Below, one piece after another: positions 57,310 to 64,000 of a stretch of 64,000 nucleotides of DNA. This DNA comes from Novosphingobium resinovorum (GTDB lineage: Bacteria > Pseudomonadota > Alphaproteobacteria > Sphingomonadales > Sphingomonadaceae): assembly GCF_001742225.1 (NCBI RefSeq), contig NZ_CP017075.1, forward strand, positions 3,254,001 through 3,318,000, written 5' to 3'. A model generated the notes under the pieces. It saw only the letters and a program-made list of their open reading frames with translations, had not been told where the DNA came from and ran no database searches. How positions within the stretch are numbered: position 1 is the first letter of the stretch; the number at the start of each line of letters is the position of its first letter. Made by a program: the position numbers and the translations under genes.

Positions 57310-57411
57310 TACAAGGTCCCCAATGGGGCGCTTTTCGAAGGTCCGCTTTCCTACACATGGCGCGCTCCGGTACATTGCGCTCATGCCCCGTCCGTCGCTC
57401 ACCTTCTGCCA

Positions 57412-57564
57412 CAAGGTTACACCGCAAGGTGACACCTCGCCCGCACAAGGTGACACATCCAGCGCAAAATGTGTCACCTTAGGCCCGCAAGGTGACACTT
57501 TCCGGCCCAAGGTGACGTCTTTTGCCCCTGGACCGTGTCAACCGTGTAAACCTGCGTCACCTTG
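57412..57564. repeat. cluster of seven CAAGGTGAC-type words
   Basis: CAAGGTTACACC (57412), CAAGGTGACACC (57425), CAAGGTGACACA (57446), inverted TGTGTCACCTT (57470), CAAGGTGACACT (57488), CAAGGTGACGTC (57508) and inverted GCGTCACCTTG (57554) lie in 153 bp. Spacing is uneven and both orientations occur, which looks more like binding sites or degenerate repeats than a simple tandem. With the two elements before it, this accounts for the 610-bp gene-free stretch between prs and glpX. Confidence 0.6.
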
Positions 57565-57566
57565 CG

Positions 57567-58547
57567 TCAGATCCGATGCTCGCCCCTGATCCAGCGCACG
57601 GTGCCCGAACTGGCGCGCATGACGACGCTTTCGGTGGTCATGATGCCGCCCTTGCGCCGCTTCACCCCGTCGAGCAGCGAGCCGCTGGTGACCCCGGTGG
57701 CGGCGAAGATGCAGTCGCCCTTGGCCAGTTCCTCCAGCTTGTAGATCTTGTCGAGGTCCTTGATGCCCCACTTGCGCGCCCGCGAGCGCTCGTCATCGTT
57801 GCGGAACAGCAGGCGGCCGTTGAACTGTCCGCCGACGCAGCGCAGCGCCGCAGCAGCCAGCACGCCCTCGGGCGCGCCGCCCGAGCCCATGTAGAGGTCG
57901 ATCGTGGTATCCTCGTCGGTCACGGCGATGACGCCCGCCACGTCGCCGTCGCCGATCAGCACGACACCGCAGCCGATCTCGCGCAGCTCGGCGATCAGCG
58001 CCTCGTGGCGGGGGCGGTCGAGCACGCAGACGATGATGTCCGAAGGCTTCACGCCCTTGGCCGCCGCCACCGCCTCGACGTTCTGGGTCGGGGTCTTGTC
58101 GAGGTCGATCACGCCGTCCGGATAGCCGGGGCCGACCGCGATCTTCTCCATGTAGACGTCGGGCGCGTTGAGCAGGCCACCTTCCTCCGCCGCCGCCAGC
58201 ACTGCCAGCGAGTTCGGCCCGGCCTTGGCGGTGATGGTGGTGCCTTCGAGCGGATCGAGCGCGATGTCGATCTTCGGACCCTTGCCCGGAGCGCCGCCGA
58301 CCTTCTCGCCGATGAAGAGCATCGGTGCCTCGTCGCGCTCCCCCTCGCCGATTACGACCGTCCCGTCGATGTAGAGGCCGTCAAAGGCCTTGCGCATTGC
58401 CTCGACTGCGGCATGATCGGCTGCCTTCTCGTCTCCGCGTCCTATGAGGGAGGACGCGGCGATGGCGGCAGCCTCGGTGACGCGCACCATTTCGAGGACC
58501 AGAACGCGATCGAGTACATGACTTGCGGGGGTAGTGTTTTCGGACAT
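57567..58547 (-). CDS. glpX: class II fructose-1,6-bisphosphatase
   Basis: The 326-aa product hydrolyses fructose-1,6-bisphosphate in gluconeogenesis, needed for growth on the acids produced from uronates. VLEMVRVTEAAAIAASSLIGRG, DGTVVIGEGERDEAPMLFIGE, DIALDPLEGT and AIGPGYPDG-type AVGPGYPDGVIDLD are GlpX blocks, with MGSGGAPEGVLAAAALRC near the middle. ATG 58547 with GGAG upstream is preferred over GTG 58553. In many alphaproteobacteria glpX follows hom; here a forward gene lies between them. Confidence 0.95.
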   Translation of the reverse strand: MSENTTPASHVLDRVLVLEMVRVTEAAAIAASSLIGRGDEKAADHAAVEAMRKAFDGLYIDGTVVIGEGERDEAPMLFIGEKVGGAPGKGPKIDIALDPLEGTTITAKAGPNSLAVLAAAEEGGLLNAPDVYMEKIAVGPGYPDGVIDLDKTPTQNVEAVAAAKGVKPSDIIVCVLDRPRHEALIAELREIGCGVVLIGDGDVAGVIAVTDEDTTIDLYMGSGGAPEGVLAAAALRCVGGQFNGRLLFRNDDERSRARKWGIKDLDKIYKLEELAKGDCIFAATGVTSGSLLDGVKRRKGGIMTTESVVMRASSGTVRWIRGEHRI

Positions 58548-58607
58548 GTTCACTCCGGATTAATCCAGGGAGGCAAGATTTTCACCGATTAGACAGAGGA
58601 TTTTGAA

Positions 58608-59066
58608 TTGTCGAGAAGCTGGATTTTCCCTTTCGCAATCGCAATAATCGCTCCCGCGCCGGCGATTGCTCAAGACGCTTCCGGCGCTTCTGCAGGAGAT
58701 CGTGCGATCGCCGAAAAGATGCTGGGCACAGGTGGTCGTATCACGAAGGATACTTCGCGCAACGCCTGTCTGCGAACCATGAAACAGGGCGAGATCGTGG
58801 TCTGTGCGCCGACGCCGGACCAGTACCGCGTCCCCTCCACCGGAGACGACGACCCGACCGGCGTGGGTGCCAACGATGGGCGACCGCGCACGCCGGACGT
58901 TTCGGGCAACGGCATCTTCAAGGGCAAGGCGACGATGGGCGGCTTGTGCATGATCCCGCCGTGCCCGCCCGAGCAGCCCTACATCATCGATCTTTCGACG
59001 ATCCCGGAGGCCCCGGCCGGCTCGGACGCAGACAAGATCGCGAAGGGCGAACTGCGCGCGCCATGA
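58608..59066 (+). CDS. small exported protein of unknown function
   Basis: The 152-aa product has a signal peptide (WIFPFAIAIIAPAPAIAQD) and no recognised domain. It contains four Cys (NACLRTMKQGEIVVC and GGLCMIPPCPPEQPY), which could form two disulphides, and a loop of acidic and Gly residues. The start is TTG 58608 with AGAGGA about 7 bases upstream; no ATG is available. It is opposite to hom and glpX, which are often adjacent. Confidence 0.7.
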   Translation: MSRSWIFPFAIAIIAPAPAIAQDASGASAGDRAIAEKMLGTGGRITKDTSRNACLRTMKQGEIVVCAPTPDQYRVPSTGDDDPTGVGANDGRPRTPDVSGNGIFKGKATMGGLCMIPPCPPEQPYIIDLSTIPEAPAGSDADKIAKGELRAP

Positions 59067-59155
59067 AGGCGGCGTCCCGGAGTGGCGGCTCCGGGAGTGC
59101 TCAGGAATAGAACGTACAGGACGGATGCCTCCGAAGAGGCGTCCCCCGGCCCATC

Positions 59156-60463
59156 TCAGGCCCCGATGATCTGCATCACCAGCGGCTTCGCGGTCAGGCT
59201 GTCCGACCCGTCGAGAATGCGCATCGCCTCGGTGACGGCGCTCTCCGGCCCCGGATGCGTGACGACCGCCAGGATGACTTCGCCGTCCTGATCGGGATCG
59301 CCCTTCTGGATCAGGCTCTCGATCGAGACGCCCGCATCGCGCATGGCGGCGGTGATGTCGGCCAGCACGCCCGGACGGTCCGGCACGGTGAAGCGGATGT
59401 AGGAACTGCCCACGCGGTGCCCGGATTCCGCCGGTTCCATCGCTTCCAGCTCGCCTGCGGGCATCGAGAATGCCGCGCCCTTTTCGCCGCGCGCAATGTC
59501 GATGATGTCGGCGACGACCGCGCTGGCGGTTGGGCCGTCTCCGGCGCCCGCGCCCTGAAACAGCAGGCGGCCCATGAAGTTGCCTTCGGCCACGACCGCG
59601 TTGGTCGCCCCGTCGACATGGGCGAGCGGGTGGTCGATCGGCACCAGGTGCGGACGCACGCGCTGGAAAAGGCGAGGGGCGCCGCTCGCAAGATCGACAC
59701 CGGCCATGCCGAGCAGGCGGATGACGTAGCCCAGCGAGCGGGCCTGCTCGATGTCGGCGGCCTTGACACGGCTGATGCCCATCGTCTCCACCGCGTCGAA
59801 GCGAAGCTGCGAACCAAACGCGATGGCGGCGAGGATCGACAGCTTGTGCGCCGCGTCGATGCCCTCGATGTCGAAGGTCGGATCGGCCTCGGCATAGCCA
59901 AGCCGCTGCGCTTCGGCGAGAACGTCGCCGAAGTCCGCGCCGGTGTCCTCCATGGTCGAGAGGATGTAGTTGCAGGTGCCGTTGAGGATGCCGTAGACGC
60001 GCTCGATGGCGTTGGCGGCGGCGCCTTCGGACAGGCCCTTGATGACCGGGATGCCGCCCGCGACGGCCGCCTCGAACTTGAGCGCAACGCCCTTCGCCTC
60101 TGCGGCGGCGGCCAGTTCCAGCCCGTGATGCGCGATCATCGCCTTGTTGGCGGTGACGAGGCTCTTGCCGCCCGCAATCGAGTTGCGGGCGAGGGCGAGG
60201 GCCGGGCCGTCCGAGCCGCCGACCATTTCCACCACCACGTCGACGTCGCCCCGCGCGGCGAGGGCGGCGGTGTCGTCCACCCAGTCGTAGCGCGAGAGGT
60301 CGACGCCGCGATCCTTGGTGCGGTCGCGCGCGCTGACGGCGGCGATGCGGATCGGACGGCGGGCGCGGCGGGCGATCAGCTCCGCATTGGTCTCGATGAG
60401 ACGGACGACGCCGGTGCCGACGGTTCCCAGTCCGGCAAGCGCGATATTCAGCGGTTCGGCCAT
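59156..60463 (-). CDS. hom: homoserine dehydrogenase
   Basis: The 435-aa product reduces aspartate semialdehyde to homoserine for threonine and methionine. The Rossmann start NIALAGLGTVGTGVVRLI, VVEMVGGSDGPALALARNSI, VTANKAMIAHHG, FEAAVAGGIPVIKGL, GILNGTCNYILSTME and FDIEGIDAAHKLSILAAIAFG are the catalytic-domain blocks; a C-terminal ACT domain (IRFTVPDRPGVLADITAAMR) predicts threonine feedback. ATG 60463 with AAGGAG 6 bases before it is used. Confidence 0.96.
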   Translation of the reverse strand: MAEPLNIALAGLGTVGTGVVRLIETNAELIARRARRPIRIAAVSARDRTKDRGVDLSRYDWVDDTAALAARGDVDVVVEMVGGSDGPALALARNSIAGGKSLVTANKAMIAHHGLELAAAAEAKGVALKFEAAVAGGIPVIKGLSEGAAANAIERVYGILNGTCNYILSTMEDTGADFGDVLAEAQRLGYAEADPTFDIEGIDAAHKLSILAAIAFGSQLRFDAVETMGISRVKAADIEQARSLGYVIRLLGMAGVDLASGAPRLFQRVRPHLVPIDHPLAHVDGATNAVVAEGNFMGRLLFQGAGAGDGPTASAVVADIIDIARGEKGAAFSMPAGELEAMEPAESGHRVGSSYIRFTVPDRPGVLADITAAMRDAGVSIESLIQKGDPDQDGEVILAVVTHPGPESAVTEAMRILDGSDSLTAKPLVMQIIGA

Positions 60464-60536
60464 GCTAGCTCCTTGTTCGGGAGCGCGCACTAAGGCAGGC
60501 GGGCGTCAAATTCCAGCACGAACGCCGATCGCGGTG

Positions 60537-61382
60537 TCACTTAAGTGTCCGCGCGCAGGGGCCGAGCTGGCTCAGGACCATGCGATAGTCCGCCAGAGCC
60601 TGCTGCTGCTCGGCGAAGCTGCCCGAGACATTGGCGCCGGCAGGCGGGGTACGTGGCAGGAAGCAGGCGAGCCGATACCACTCGAGCGTGTCCGGTTCCG
60701 GGGGGTGGCCGAGGTCGGCGACCAGTTCGGAGAACGACACGCCCCATGTCGGAGCCTGGCCCTGTTCGTGCTTCACCGTGATCGAGGCGGCCGAATTATC
60801 GTGGGTGTTGAGGAAGATCTGGGTCTCCCCCTGACCTGCGAGATTGCCGGGGACGAACAGCATCTCGCGCACGCCGGTGATCTTCGCAGGCGCGTCAGGA
60901 GCGACAAGGGCCTGGAGAATCGAACGGAGCCGTGTCTCGCGCGCGGGCGTGGAAATCTGCTGTGCGGTCGGCCAGACGAGTTGAAGTTCGCCGGGACGGC
61001 CCGGCACGGCGCGTGCGAACAGGAACACGACCTGCTTCTTCAGCTTGGGTGCCTTGCCCTTGGCGTCGAGCGGGAGGTCGACGAGGTAGGTGACCGATTC
61101 GCCGAGTGGGGCCTTGCCCACCAGCAGGGCCCTGGTGCGGGCCTCTATATAGAAGCGTCCATGTCCCGGAGTGAGACCGCGCGCCCGTTCATTATCGATG
61201 CGGGTCATTTTGGTGATCTGGGCCTGCACCACGAGACCTGCCGAATCAGCTAGGTCGGCGATGTCGGCATAAGTGACTTCACCGGGCGTCTCGAGCGGCC
61301 CCTGGGCGCTCGCCGCAAGGGGCGCAAGCGCGATGTAAGCACCCGCCAGGGCCGCTGCAAGGGGGCGCGAAATCAAAGGCAT
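60537..61382 (-). CDS. exported protein of unknown function
   Basis: The 281-aa product has a signal peptide (AAALAGAYIALAPLAASAQ) and no domain that I recognise. Visible features are a YADIADLADSAGLVVQAQI strand-rich start, TYLVDLPLDAKGKAPKLKKQ and a C-terminal CFLPRTPPAGANVSGSFAEQ with two cysteines overall in the last third. It lies upstream of hom after 73 bases and may be co-transcribed. It looks like a conserved lineage-specific envelope protein. Confidence 0.75.
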   Translation of the reverse strand: MPLISRPLAAALAGAYIALAPLAASAQGPLETPGEVTYADIADLADSAGLVVQAQITKMTRIDNERARGLTPGHGRFYIEARTRALLVGKAPLGESVTYLVDLPLDAKGKAPKLKKQVVFLFARAVPGRPGELQLVWPTAQQISTPARETRLRSILQALVAPDAPAKITGVREMLFVPGNLAGQGETQIFLNTHDNSAASITVKHEQGQAPTWGVSFSELVADLGHPPEPDTLEWYRLACFLPRTPPAGANVSGSFAEQQQALADYRMVLSQLGPCARTLK

Positions 61383-61749
61383 GGACGATAATCTCCGTGG
61401 AAATGCGATGGCTTATAGCCCTTGAGCGGCCTCAACTCAAAATTGCACTGGATCAATTTGAGCTAACCGGGCATGAATCGCGCGTTAACCCCCGCTGGGC
61501 CGATAAGGCGTTGCGTGGGGTGGGCTTCGACGTTAAGAAGCCTGCAAAATGGGGCAAAAATAGCAATAGCTCCTCGGTTCGCCTCCCGTTTCGTATTGTC
61601 GTCGGATGGGCAGACTGTTAGCCGTCAGGGTGGGTAATTTGGAGTTTCGTCATGGGTTCCCTCTTTCCGGGGGGGAGTCCATGGGCGCCCTTGGGCATGT
61701 TCTTCCGGGAATTTTTGTCCGGGGCTTGGTAATGGAGTGATGCGTCTGA
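61383..61749. other. gene-free region upstream of tonB
   Basis: About 367 bp with lower GC than its neighbours. A GGCTTC / GAAGCC hairpin lies at 61523-61542. It should contain the promoters of tonB and of the divergent exported-protein gene; I cannot place -10/-35 elements with confidence. Short open frames here have no supporting features. Confidence 0.5.
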
Positions 61750-62412
61750 ATGGCTTACGCTGACCAGCAGATGAGCACCAACAAGGTTGTTGCTCTTGTC
61801 ATTGTCGCCTTGATCCATGTCTTCGTCGGCTATGCGCTCGTCACCGGCTTGGCCTATGAGGCGGCGAAGAAGGTCATCAACAAGGTGACCACCGTGGATA
61901 TCAAGGAGGAAAAGCCCAAGGAGGAAGAGCCACCGCCGCCGCCTCCGAAGGAAGATACGCCGCCGCCGCCTATCGTGGCGCCGCCGCCGCCGATCAACAT
62001 CGCCCCGGCTCCGCCGCCGGTGCAGACTGTGATCACTCCGCCCCCGGCTCCGCCGGTGGTGATCCAGACCGCAGCGCCGCCGCCGGCTCCGCCGCCGCCG
62101 CCGCCCGGTCCGTCTAAGGCTCGCGGCGTCAAGCCGAAGGGCCAGGGCAGCTGGGCCGCCCGCATTCAGTCGAACTATCCGACCCGCGCTGCTCGTGAAG
62201 AGCGCGAAGGCCGCGTCGGTGTTCGCGTGACTGTCGGTGGCGACGGTAAGGTTTCGGCCTGTTCCGTTTCCGCTTCGAGCGGCAGCCCGGATCTGGATGA
62301 GGCCGCTTGCGACGGTATGCAGCGCTACGCGCGCTTCGACCCGGCGCTCGATGCGGACGGCAACCCGATCTCGTCGTCGTACTCGACCGCGATCGTGTAC
62401 AAGCTCAACTAA
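61750..62412 (+). CDS. tonB: TonB energy-transducing protein
   Basis: The 220-aa product has the TonB plan: a cytoplasmic tip, one TM helix (VVALVIVALIHVFVGYALVTG, residues 13-33), a Pro-rich periplasmic spacer (about 58-120, with EEEPPPPPPKEDTPPPP) and a C-terminal domain (YPTRAAREEREGRVGVRVTV to SYSTAIVYKL). It couples the inner-membrane proton gradient to outer-membrane receptors such as those at 3634 and 23774. It heads tonB-exbB-exbD-exbD. Confidence 0.95.
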   Translation: MAYADQQMSTNKVVALVIVALIHVFVGYALVTGLAYEAAKKVINKVTTVDIKEEKPKEEEPPPPPPKEDTPPPPIVAPPPPINIAPAPPPVQTVITPPPAPPVVIQTAAPPPAPPPPPPGPSKARGVKPKGQGSWAARIQSNYPTRAAREEREGRVGVRVTVGGDGKVSACSVSASSGSPDLDEAACDGMQRYARFDPALDADGNPISSSYSTAIVYKLN

Positions 62413-62492
62413 TCTCCAAGGGATCGGTTCAGGTCATTGGGTAATTCGACCGCTCCGATCACATCCTGCATTCTTCTTGAGAGGTAACTCGC

Positions 62493-63257
62493 ATGCTTAT
62501 CGTTGACATCCTTGCCGCCGCGGGCGCGCCGCAGAACAAGTTCGGCTTCGCCGAAGCGCTTCAGCAGGGCGGTTTCATCGCTTACGCGACCGTGATCATC
62601 CTGGGCATCATGTCCTTCGGTTCGTTCTACATCCTGTTCACCAAGTGGTTCGAGCAGTCGAAGATCCTGCGCCAGTTCAACGCGATCCGCACGACCTTCT
62701 GGAAGGCTCCGACCCTGCGTGAAGGCGCTGCCAAGCTCGAGAAGAACAGCGCATGGCGCCAGCTCGTCGAAGACGGCATCGCCGCTGAAGACCAGCACTC
62801 GAAGATGACCGACTCGCTTGAAGCCCACGACTGGCTGCACGGTTCGCTGTCGCGTTCGGAAGCGACCATCAACGCTCGCCTCTCCGGCGGCCTGCCCTTC
62901 CTCGCCACCGTCGGTGCGACCTCGCCGTTCATCGGTCTGTTCGGTACCGTCGTCGGCATCTACCGCGCACTGATCGCGATCGGTCTCGCCGGTTCGGCCT
63001 CGATCGACAAGGTCGCGGGTCCGGTCGGTGAAGCGCTGATCATGACCGCGCTCGGTCTGCTCGTCGCCGTTCCGGCCGTGCTTGCCTACAACTACCTGCA
63101 GTCGCGCAACAAGCGTATTGCCGAACTGCTGACCGGCTTCTCGAACGACATTCTCGCGAACATCAACTCGAAGGGCGCCATCAAGCCGACCGTCGCTGTC
63201 GCGGCCAAGGCTGCTCCGGCCCCCGCCAAGCCGGCTGCCGCTCCCGCCAAGCCGTAA
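62493..63257 (+). CDS. exbB: ExbB proton-channel protein
   Basis: The 254-aa product is a MotA/TolQ/ExbB-family protein with three TM segments: FIAYATVIILGIMSFGSFYI (about 30-49), TVGATSPFIGLFGTVVGIYRAL-type helix near 140-160 and VGEALIMTALGLLVAVPAVLAY near 185-205. The GLFGTVVGI and GPVGEALIMTALGLLVAVPA motifs are diagnostic. The C-terminus has an Ala/Pro/Lys tail. It forms the ExbB5D2 channel that drives TonB. Confidence 0.95.
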   Translation: MLIVDILAAAGAPQNKFGFAEALQQGGFIAYATVIILGIMSFGSFYILFTKWFEQSKILRQFNAIRTTFWKAPTLREGAAKLEKNSAWRQLVEDGIAAEDQHSKMTDSLEAHDWLHGSLSRSEATINARLSGGLPFLATVGATSPFIGLFGTVVGIYRALIAIGLAGSASIDKVAGPVGEALIMTALGLLVAVPAVLAYNYLQSRNKRIAELLTGFSNDILANINSKGAIKPTVAVAAKAAPAPAKPAAAPAKP

Positions 63258-63273
63258 GAGCACGGGGAACGAA

Positions 63274-63300
63274 GCGGATCGGCTCATTGACCCGATCCGC
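63274..63300 (+). terminator. hairpin between exbB and exbD
   Basis: A 9-bp stem GCGGATCGG / CCGATCCGC (9-nt loop) lies in the 132-bp gap between exbB and exbD. There is no T tract, so it is more likely a processing or attenuation hairpin that sets the ExbB:ExbD ratio than a full terminator. Confidence 0.4.
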
Positions 63301-63389
63301 CCCCGTCGGGGTCAAGAAGAAGGCGGCGGCTCGAAGCATGCGAGAAGTCGCTGCCGACCCCCAGGCAACGCAAGGATTAGGATAAGACT

Positions 63390-63920
63390 ATGGCGATATC
63401 CACGGGCGGAGGCGGTGCAGAGACACCGATGTCCGACATCAACACGACGCCGCTCGTCGACGTCATGCTGGTGCTGCTCATCATCTTCCTGATCGCGGTT
63501 CCGGTCGCGATTCAGACGATCGAGAAGCTGCGCATTCCCGTCATCGTAGCGCAGGAGTCGAAGGACAAGGTGGAGAATCTCCTCCTTACCGTCTCGACCA
63601 CCGACGCTTCGGGCAAGAGCGCGGGCGAACCCGGTTTCCAGGGTGCGAACCGCGGCGGTGAATGCCGCATCTACATCAACAACGTGACGCCGGTGACTTC
63701 CGAGGAACTGCGCGACCAGGCCTTCAAGCGTCTTGACGCGATCGTGAAGCGCGAAGGTGGTCCGCAGGCTCTCATGGCAAACCCGGATCTCATCCCGCAG
63801 GTCCACATTCGTGGTGACGTCGAATCGCCTTGGCGCTGCGTCGCCGGTGCGATCTACAACGTCCAGATTTCGGGTTATCCGACGGTTGGCTTCATCACCA
63901 ACCCGATCGATCCTAACTGA
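63390..63920 (+). CDS. exbD: ExbD biopolymer transport protein
   Basis: The 176-aa product has the ExbD/TolR layout: SDINTTPLVDVMLVLLIIFL with the essential TM aspartate (Asp24), then a periplasmic domain ending RGDVESPWRCVAGAIYNVQ. It also contains a GEPGFQGANRGGECRIYIN insert. It partners ExbB. A second ExbD gene begins 25 bases after its stop. Confidence 0.93.
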   Translation: MAISTGGGGAETPMSDINTTPLVDVMLVLLIIFLIAVPVAIQTIEKLRIPVIVAQESKDKVENLLLTVSTTDASGKSAGEPGFQGANRGGECRIYINNVTPVTSEELRDQAFKRLDAIVKREGGPQALMANPDLIPQVHIRGDVESPWRCVAGAIYNVQISGYPTVGFITNPIDPN

Positions 63921-63945
63921 CGCGCGGGAACAGGAGTAACATCTC

Positions 63946-64000
63946 ATGGCAATGTCAGCAGGCAAGTCTGATGGCGAGCCGATGATGGAGATGAACACGA
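63946..64000 (+). CDS. exbD: second ExbD-like protein, N-terminal fragment (partial)
   Basis: Only the first 18 codons are in the window (MAMSAGKSDGEPMMEMNT). The MMEMNT stretch precedes the TM segment in ExbD proteins, and CAGGAG lies 9 bases before the ATG. Paired exbD genes after exbB are common in sphingomonads and Caulobacter relatives. The rest lies beyond 64000. Confidence 0.75.
   Translation, partial: MAMSAGKSDGEPMMEMNT

Noticed and set aside
57049..57510. A 153-residue protein upstream of prs
   Set aside because: It is made of translated repeats (KVSPCG-type words from the CAAGGTGAC cluster plus the family F palindrome) and has no SD or homology.
61397..61818. Two short frames upstream of tonB
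   Set aside because: Their composition is atypical, they have no SD and no recognisable features, and one overlaps the tonB start on the other strand.

Overview
The window is GC-rich, densely coding DNA from an alphaproteobacterium, most likely Sphingomonadales (Novosphingobium or a close relative; genus is inference). The pointers are a panC / MipZ-type ATPase pair, two large TonB-dependent receptors of the Xanthomonas/Caulobacter type, Caulobacter-like xylose enzymes, many ATGA stop-start overlaps, and several families of short palindromic intergenic repeats. No tRNA, rRNA, CRISPR array, insertion sequence or prophage was seen.

Layout. 1-2094: end of a dTDP-L-rhamnose operon (rfbB end, rfbD, rfbA). 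2296-12225: a GH43 glycosidase, a TonB-dependent receptor, a GudP-like transporter coupled to a 612-residue exported protein of unknown function, a LysR regulator and kdgD. 12631-27749: a pectin/uronate locus with two related esterases, an ExuT-like transporter, an FAH-family enzyme, a LacI regulator, kduI-kduD-kdgK, a type B carboxylesterase, a secreted cupin, a PL1 pectate lyase and a second receptor. 27968-36073: a pentose (xylan) locus with an aldose epimerase, a sugar/H+ symporter, xylC-, xylB- and xylX-like Weimberg enzymes, a second GH43 and a second LacI regulator. 36139-40592: uxuB-uxaC opposite uxaA. 40724-64000: mostly housekeeping genes: a two-component system, a CsgG-like protein, panC, mipZ, a J-domain protein, pheST, rplT, rpmI, a HisN-like phosphatase, prs, glpX, hom, and tonB-exbB-exbD-exbD at the right edge.

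How it works together. Secreted esterases and lyases would trim pectin and xylan, the receptors powered by TonB/ExbBD would import oligomers, inner-membrane MFS permeases would import the monomers, and cytoplasmic enzymes would send uronates to 2-keto-3-deoxygluconate and pentoses toward 2-oxoglutarate semialdehyde. The pathways are incomplete here: no KDPG aldolase, xylonate dehydratase, semialdehyde dehydrogenase, mannonate dehydratase or tagaturonate reductase is present. Regulation can be read from palindromes. Six sites built on ACCGGT lie in front of the uronate genes and both receptors. Two built on TAGCGCTA lie in front of the GH43 genes and the second LacI gene. One perfect TGCCAGCGCTGGCA lies between uxaC and uxaA. 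A LysR-type inverted repeat lies between the LysR gene and kdgD.

Most unusual structures. (1) A GIY-YIG nuclease gene (52194-52526) sits between the two separated arms of a palindromic repeat that occurs elsewhere in the window as exact 85-bp units, which suggests a repeat/nuclease mobile unit. (2) At the symporter/epimerase boundary (near 28795) both stop and start codons are missing, as if an ATGA overlap had become TCGA. (3) Seven copies of a CAAGGTGAC/CAAGGTTAC word lie upstream of prs.
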